Made by a program: the position numbers and the translations under genes
Assembly (NCBI GenBank): GCA_958454405.1
Contig: CAUEBO010000006.1
Coordinates: 13,314-77,313 of the forward strand
Reading direction: 5' to 3'
DNA from: an uncultured Eggerthellaceae bacterium
GTDB lineage: Bacteria > Actinomycetota > Coriobacteriia > Coriobacteriales > Eggerthellaceae
Length of the DNA stretch: 64,000 nucleotides
Shown here: positions 60,349 to 64,000 of the stretch, piece after piece
How positions within the stretch are numbered: the first letter of the stretch is position 1
How the letters are laid out: every line of letters begins with the position of its first letter
Notes under the pieces: model-generated
The model's database searches: none
Seen by the model: the letters and a program-made list of their open reading frames with translations, nothing else
What the model was told of the DNA's origin: nothing

Positions 60349-61082
60349 AGTGCCGACCCGTTGGCTTGCGGGGCTCACCGGGAAAGCGCGCGCGTGAGCG
60401 CCGTCCCGCGTCCGGCCGTTGGCCGCGTTCGAGCTGATCGCTCGCAACGCCCTCTCTCCGCAATGGCTGCGCATGGAACTCGCGCCTCCGCCGCCAAACC
60501 GCCCTTGCCACAGTCCTGGCCGATCCGCCTCCATGGCGCTGGCTGGTCTTTCGAAAGCATTCGGCCCACACCGCAGATGACCGAAAACGCGGTCGAATGT
60601 TCACTCACCGAGTGCGAAACCGGGCACGCGAATTTCTCGACCAGGCGTTTTGTACGATCGAGGCGCGCGAAGGGCGCGAATCGTCCTTGCAGACTGCACA
60701 TTCGACCGCGTTTTTGGTCATTTCCGATTTTGCCCGACGGCAAGCGGATCGCTCAAGTGGCTGTGTGCGCCGATGCGCGTCAACGGTGGTTTGACGGCGG
60801 AACGCCGCATCCGCCGTCAAACCACCATGGATGCGACCTGCTGCCTGCAGAAGAGGAGACGGAGAGCGGCACGTGCGCGCTGCTGCATGCCGAGGGGGTT
60901 CAAAACAGGTGTTCATGCGGGTAGAATACTCGCGGGCGCGGGTGGGCGTCTGCGCGCTCGGCACGCAGAAATCATGGAGGGCGGACGCCAGGTCTTGCAT
61001 TCGACGCAGCGTGCCCATACCATTATCCATGGCAAAATACTTTGATTATCAAACTAATTTTGGAACGCGAAAGGATATGCGC
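60349..61082. other. 734-base gene-free region with inverted repeats and acpP promoter
   Basis: I see no credible gene. It holds an inverted repeat of 24 bp (60579-60602 and 60698-60721, one mismatch, spacer 95 nt) and a perfect hairpin (60785-60800 / 60811-60826, 16-bp arms, loop AACGCCGCAT). A promoter TTGCAT (60995-61000)-17 nt-TACCAT (61018-61023) precedes acpP. Confidence 0.55.
61041..61053. promoter_or_regulatory. FabT operator
   Basis: TTTGATTATCAAA, a perfect 13-bp palindrome identical to the core of the streptococcal/lactococcal FabT site. It lies about 18 bases after the predicted -10 (61018-61023) and before acpP, a position that would block the operon. Confidence 0.8.
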
Positions 61083-61304
61083 ATGGCTACCATCGACATT
61101 GTGAAGGACGTGCTCGTCGAGAACCTGGACCTGGATGCTGACGGCATCGTGGAGGACGCGACGCTCGATTCGCTTGGCATCGATTCGCTGGACATGGTCG
61201 AGCTCATCTGCGATCTGGAGGAGAAGTGCGACATCGAATTCGGCGAGCCCGAGGGCATCGAGACGGTGGGCCAGCTGGTCGCCCATATCGACTCCCTCAA
61301 GTAA
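61083..61304 (+). CDS. acpP: Acyl carrier protein
   Basis: A 73-residue ACP with the phosphopantetheine Ser in LGIDSLDMVELICDLEEKCD. ATG 61083 (GAAAGGA 7 bases upstream) is chosen over ATG 61077. It carries growing acyl chains for the fab enzymes encoded next. Confidence 0.95.
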   Translation: MATIDIVKDVLVENLDLDADGIVEDATLDSLGIDSLDMVELICDLEEKCDIEFGEPEGIETVGQLVAHIDSLK

Positions 61305-61517
61305 GACGATCGGGGAACGAGGCTGCATAAAAAGCGCTCCTTCGTCGTTCCTGCAGGGCAAGGCTCTGCCCCGCTGCCCAACAGAACGCGTTTTCGCAGG
61401 CTGTGAGCAGGGAGGAGCCTTCGCTCTGCAGGGCGGTTGCGAAGAATGCACGCTTCGGCGGCTTTTGGCGCAGCCCCTCTCGGCGTGATGGACGATTTCG
61501 GGAAAGAGGATGTGGGC
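61305..61517. other. Spacer between acpP and fabK with imperfect dyad
   Basis: About 210 bases without a convincing gene. An imperfect inverted repeat (CCTGCAGGGCAAGGCTCTGC at 61350 and its near complement at 61412-61432) encloses an AACGCG core. It could be a hairpin in the operon mRNA. Confidence 0.4.
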
Positions 61518-62489
61518 ATGAGAACGCGGGTAACGGAACTGCTGGGCATCGAGGTGCCCGTCATCCAAGGCGCTATGGCGCGCATCGCGAACGCGAGCCT
61601 GGCGGGCGCGGTGAGCGAGGCCGGCGGCCTGGGCATCATCGCATGCGGCGGCGCGCCGCTCGACTGGGTGGAGGAGCAGGTGCGCATCGCCCGCTCGATG
61701 ACCGACAAGCCCATCGGCGCGAACGTCATGCTCATGGATCCGAACGCTGGCGAGATGGCCGAGCTTTTGGCGAAGCTGCGCGTCGACGTCATCACGACGG
61801 GCGCAGGAAGCCCGGCGAACTACCTGCCGATGTGGAAGGACGCCGGCATCAAGGTGGTGCCCGTGGTGGCCTCGAGCGCGCTGGCCGTCCGCATGGAGCG
61901 CCTGGGCGCCGACGCCGTGGTGGCCGAGGGCACCGAGGCAGGTGGCCACATCGGCGAGCTGACCACGATGGCGCTCATCCCCGCGGTGCGCGACGCCGTG
62001 TCCATTCCCGTGATCGCCGCGGGCGGCATCGCCGACGGGCGCGGCATGGCCGCCGCCTTCGCGTTGGGCGCCGAAGGCGTGCAGGCAGGCACCCGCTTCC
62101 TCACGGTGGACGAGTGCACCATCGCCGACGCCTACAAGGACAAGGTGATCGCCGCCAAGGATGCTGACACCATCGTCACGGGCCGCGGCAGCGGGCATCC
62201 CGTGCGCTGCCTGAAGAACAAGTTCGCCCGCACCGTGCGCAAGCTCGAAGGCGACGTGGCGGCCAACGGCGATGAGCTGGAGGCCATGTATGCAGGCTCT
62301 CTGCGCCGCGCCGTGGAAGGCGACGTGGACAACGGCACCATGATGGCCGGCCAGTCCGCCGCGCTCGTGCACGAGCGCGCGACGGCGGCGGAAGCTATCG
62401 CTCGGATGATCGAAGAGGCGGAAGCGCTCGGCGCACTCGACCTCGAAGCGCTGGCGACGCTGAACGCTCGGCGCGGGCGCGCGATCTAG
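61518..62489 (+). CDS. fabK: FabK enoyl-ACP reductase II
   Basis: A 323-residue flavin-dependent TIM-barrel: VPVIQGAMARIANASLAGAV, AGGLGIIACGGA, VVAEGTEAGGHIGELTTMAL, AAGGIADGRGMAAAFALGAE. It reduces enoyl-ACP with NAD(P)H and FMN, replacing FabI. ATG 61518 follows GAGGATGTGG; an in-frame ATG at 61488 exists. Confidence 0.94.
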   Translation: MRTRVTELLGIEVPVIQGAMARIANASLAGAVSEAGGLGIIACGGAPLDWVEEQVRIARSMTDKPIGANVMLMDPNAGEMAELLAKLRVDVITTGAGSPANYLPMWKDAGIKVVPVVASSALAVRMERLGADAVVAEGTEAGGHIGELTTMALIPAVRDAVSIPVIAAGGIADGRGMAAAFALGAEGVQAGTRFLTVDECTIADAYKDKVIAAKDADTIVTGRGSGHPVRCLKNKFARTVRKLEGDVAANGDELEAMYAGSLRRAVEGDVDNGTMMAGQSAALVHERATAAEAIARMIEEAEALGALDLEALATLNARRGRAI

Positions 62490-62498
62490 GGGGCTTTG

Positions 62499-63563
62499 AT
62501 GGATGAGGAAAAGGGGCTTCGGAAGCCTGTGGGTGTGGAGCGAGGAGGGGCGGCGGCGTCCACCAAGCGAGTTCCGCAGCGAAGCGAGGACTGTTTGAGC
62601 GACTGGACGTTGCCGCCCCTCCTCGCGGGCGCGCCCGTCTTCATGTTCTCGGGGCAGGGGTCGCAGAAACCCGGCATGGGGGGCGATCTCCTCGCTGTGA
62701 AAGAGGTGGGGGAGGTTTTCGGCTGCGCGTCCGACGTGCTCGGGTATGACGTGGCCGACCTCGTGCTCAACGCCGATCCTGAGAAGCTCAACGACACGCG
62801 CAACGCCCAGCCGGCGCTGTGCGTGCTGTCGGTGGCTGTCGCGCGCGCCCTCATGGCGCGCGGCGTGGAGCCGGCGGCGGTGCTGGGCTTCTCGCTGGGG
62901 CAGGTGAGCGCGCTGGCCGTGTCGGGCATGCTAACCGATGAGGCGACGTTCGCGTTCGTGAAGGCGCGCTCGGAGCTCATGGCCGAGGCGGCCGCTGCGC
63001 ATCCGGGGGCCATGAGCGCCCTGTTGAAGGCCGACGAGGAGAGCGTCATCGCGCTCTGCGAGCAGTGCGCCGAGGGCGAGGTGCTGGTGCCTGCGAACTT
63101 CAACTGCCCAGGGCAGATCGTCGTCGCGGGCGCGCCGGCGGCCGTCGCGCGCGCCGAGGCGGCGTGGGCCGAGGCGGGGAAGCGCTCGTCACGCCTGGCC
63201 ACGTCGGGCGCGTTCCACAGCCCGCTCATGGCCGATGCCGCGGCGGGGCTCGCCGCCTATTTGGAGAACGTCGAGTTCTTGGAGCCGCGCATCCCGCTTA
63301 TCTGCAACGTCACCGCCGCGCCGCTGTCCGCCGTCGATGCGCGCGACCATCTCGTGCGCCATCTCACGAGCCCCGTGCGCTTCCAGCAGAGCGTCGAGGC
63401 GCTTGCCGGCGCCGGTGCTGACACGTTCGTCGAGGTGGGCTTTGGCGGCGTGCTGGCGAACCTCGTGAAGCGCTGCGCCTTGACCGCGACGCGCGCCTGC
63501 GTGCAGGACCGCGCGAGCTTCGACGGCTACCTGGCCGCTGCTTCCGCAACCGATTCCGAATAG
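62499..63563 (+). CDS. fabD: FabD malonyl-CoA:ACP transacylase with N-terminal insertion
   Basis: A 354-residue FabD. The usual start motif appears only at residue 48 (VFMFSGQGSQKPGMG), because the first about 45 residues come from a palindromic repeat element (62541-62625). The nucleophile loop reads GFSLGQVSAL (Phe where GHSLG has His); the catalytic His is in SGAFHSPLM. It moves malonyl units to ACP. The true start of translation is uncertain. Confidence 0.9.
   Translation: MDEEKGLRKPVGVERGGAAASTKRVPQRSEDCLSDWTLPPLLAGAPVFMFSGQGSQKPGMGGDLLAVKEVGEVFGCASDVLGYDVADLVLNADPEKLNDTRNAQPALCVLSVAVARALMARGVEPAAVLGFSLGQVSALAVSGMLTDEATFAFVKARSELMAEAAAAHPGAMSALLKADEESVIALCEQCAEGEVLVPANFNCPGQIVVAGAPAAVARAEAAWAEAGKRSSRLATSGAFHSPLMADAAAGLAAYLENVEFLEPRIPLICNVTAAPLSAVDARDHLVRHLTSPVRFQQSVEALAGAGADTFVEVGFGGVLANLVKRCALTATRACVQDRASFDGYLAAASATDSE
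62541..62625. repeat. Palindromic repeat element in fabD 5' region
   Basis: Arms of 22 bp (62541-62562 / 62604-62625, 20 paired) around a 41-nt core (62563-62603). The core is the reverse complement of the rnr element's core with 4 differences; the arms are unrelated to the rnr arms. Confidence 0.85.
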
Positions 63564-63576
63564 GAGCTTCCACCCT

Positions 63577-64000
63577 ATGACCAACGATACCGAAACCCCG
63601 CGCCGCAGCGCGGTCGTCACCGGCTCGAGCCGTGGCATCGGCCGCGCGGTGGCCGAGGAGCTGGCACGCGCGGGCTTCGACGTGTGCGTGAACTGCTCGA
63701 GCGAGGGCGGTCTGCCCGCCGCGCGCGAGCTGGCGGAACAGCTCGCGGCCGACCACGGCGTGCGCGCCATCGCGGTGGCCGCCAACGTGGCCGACGCCGC
63801 AGAGGCCTCCGCGCTCATCGACGCCGCCCAGGAAGCGTTCGGGCGTGTGGACGTGCTGGTGAACAACGCCGGCATCACGCGCGACGGCCTCGTGGCCCGC
63901 ATGAAGGAAGAGGACTTCGACGCGGTTATCGACGTGAACCTCAAAGGCACGTTCAACTGCTGCAAGGCCGCGGCGCAGCGCATGATGAAGCAGCGCTACG
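63577..64000 (+). CDS. fabG: FabG 3-oxoacyl-ACP reductase (partial)
   Basis: The first 141 residues of an SDR enzyme: AVVTGSSRGIGRAVAEELAR (cofactor loop) and VLVNNAGITRDGLV. The catalytic Ser-Tyr-Lys lies beyond the window. It is 14 bases after fabD with an AGGAGC site; completes the acpP-fabK-fabD-fabG operon. Confidence 0.93.
   Translation, partial: MTNDTETPRRSAVVTGSSRGIGRAVAEELARAGFDVCVNCSSEGGLPAARELAEQLAADHGVRAIAVAANVADAAEASALIDAAQEAFGRVDVLVNNAGITRDGLVARMKEEDFDAVIDVNLKGTFNCCKAAAQRMMKQRY

Noticed and set aside
60361..61045. Open frames between fabT and acpP
   Set aside because: They cross inverted repeats and hairpins, lack ribosome sites and have no recognisable domain.

Overview
The window is high-GC DNA from an actinobacterium, most likely a member of the Eggerthellaceae (Coriobacteriia; Eggerthella/Gordonibacter-like). 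I infer this from the GC-rich coding on the right, a split transketolase, a BTAD-type regulator, and a FabT/FabK-style fatty-acid operon next to secA-prfB-ftsEX. About 45.7 kb is a siphovirus-type prophage (positions 1 to ~45,690) and the last 18 kb is host core genome.

Prophage, left to right. A CI-like repressor (minus strand, cut by the window edge) and a Cro-like gene face each other across a palindromic operator. The early region (1.2-15.3 kb) is a tightly packed plus-strand operon of mostly ATGA-overlapping genes: RusA resolvase, ERF annealing protein, SSB, HNH protein, an ArpU-like late regulator, then many small Cys-rich/zinc-ribbon proteins, an Rrf2-like regulator, a Lar-like protein, a lipoprotein and an RtcB-type RNA ligase. 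A promoter followed by a UUCG terminator (15.3 kb) precedes the late genes. A PP-loop (PAPS-reductase-like)/ParB-like pair (IbrA/IbrB type) comes next, then a minus-strand accessory block (16.9-19.1 kb) and a small XRE regulator. The structural operon follows: terminase, portal, MuF-type protein, a head module interrupted by SH3b/thioredoxin-fold/metallopeptidase genes and a tRNA-like RNA, scaffold, capsid, connectors, tail tube, tail chaperones with a -1 frameshift, tape measure, baseplate, tail-tip genes, holin and CHAP endolysin. The right end carries more minus-strand accessory genes, a second XRE regulator with four operator copies, and a serine recombinase.

Three prophage features stand out. 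(1) The tail-tip genes form an array in which four genes begin Met-Gln/Ile-x-Ile/Leu-Tyr followed by a poly-C tract of 13, 9, 14 and 10 C. Two are in frame (ON) and two are out of frame (OFF), and a G9 tract could fuse another tail gene to its neighbour. This looks like a phase-variable receptor-binding locus. (2) Downstream of the endolysin is a solitary 33-nt type I-C-like CRISPR repeat between a promoter and a strong terminator, the layout expected for an RNA anti-CRISPR. (3) The prophage right end abuts a regulator whose open frame lacks its N-terminal P-loop part, which suggests integration inside that gene.

Host region: truncated BTAD/STAND-like regulator, secA, prfB (with an SPT instead of SPF anticodon tripeptide), transketolase halves, ftsE, ftsX, a CtpA-like S41 protein whose nucleophilic Ser is Ala, rnr, a FabT-like MarR regulator, then acpP-fabK-fabD-fabG with a FabT-type palindrome in the promoter. 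rnr and fabD each contain a copy of an 85-87 bp palindromic element with a conserved 41-nt core and different but self-complementary arms.
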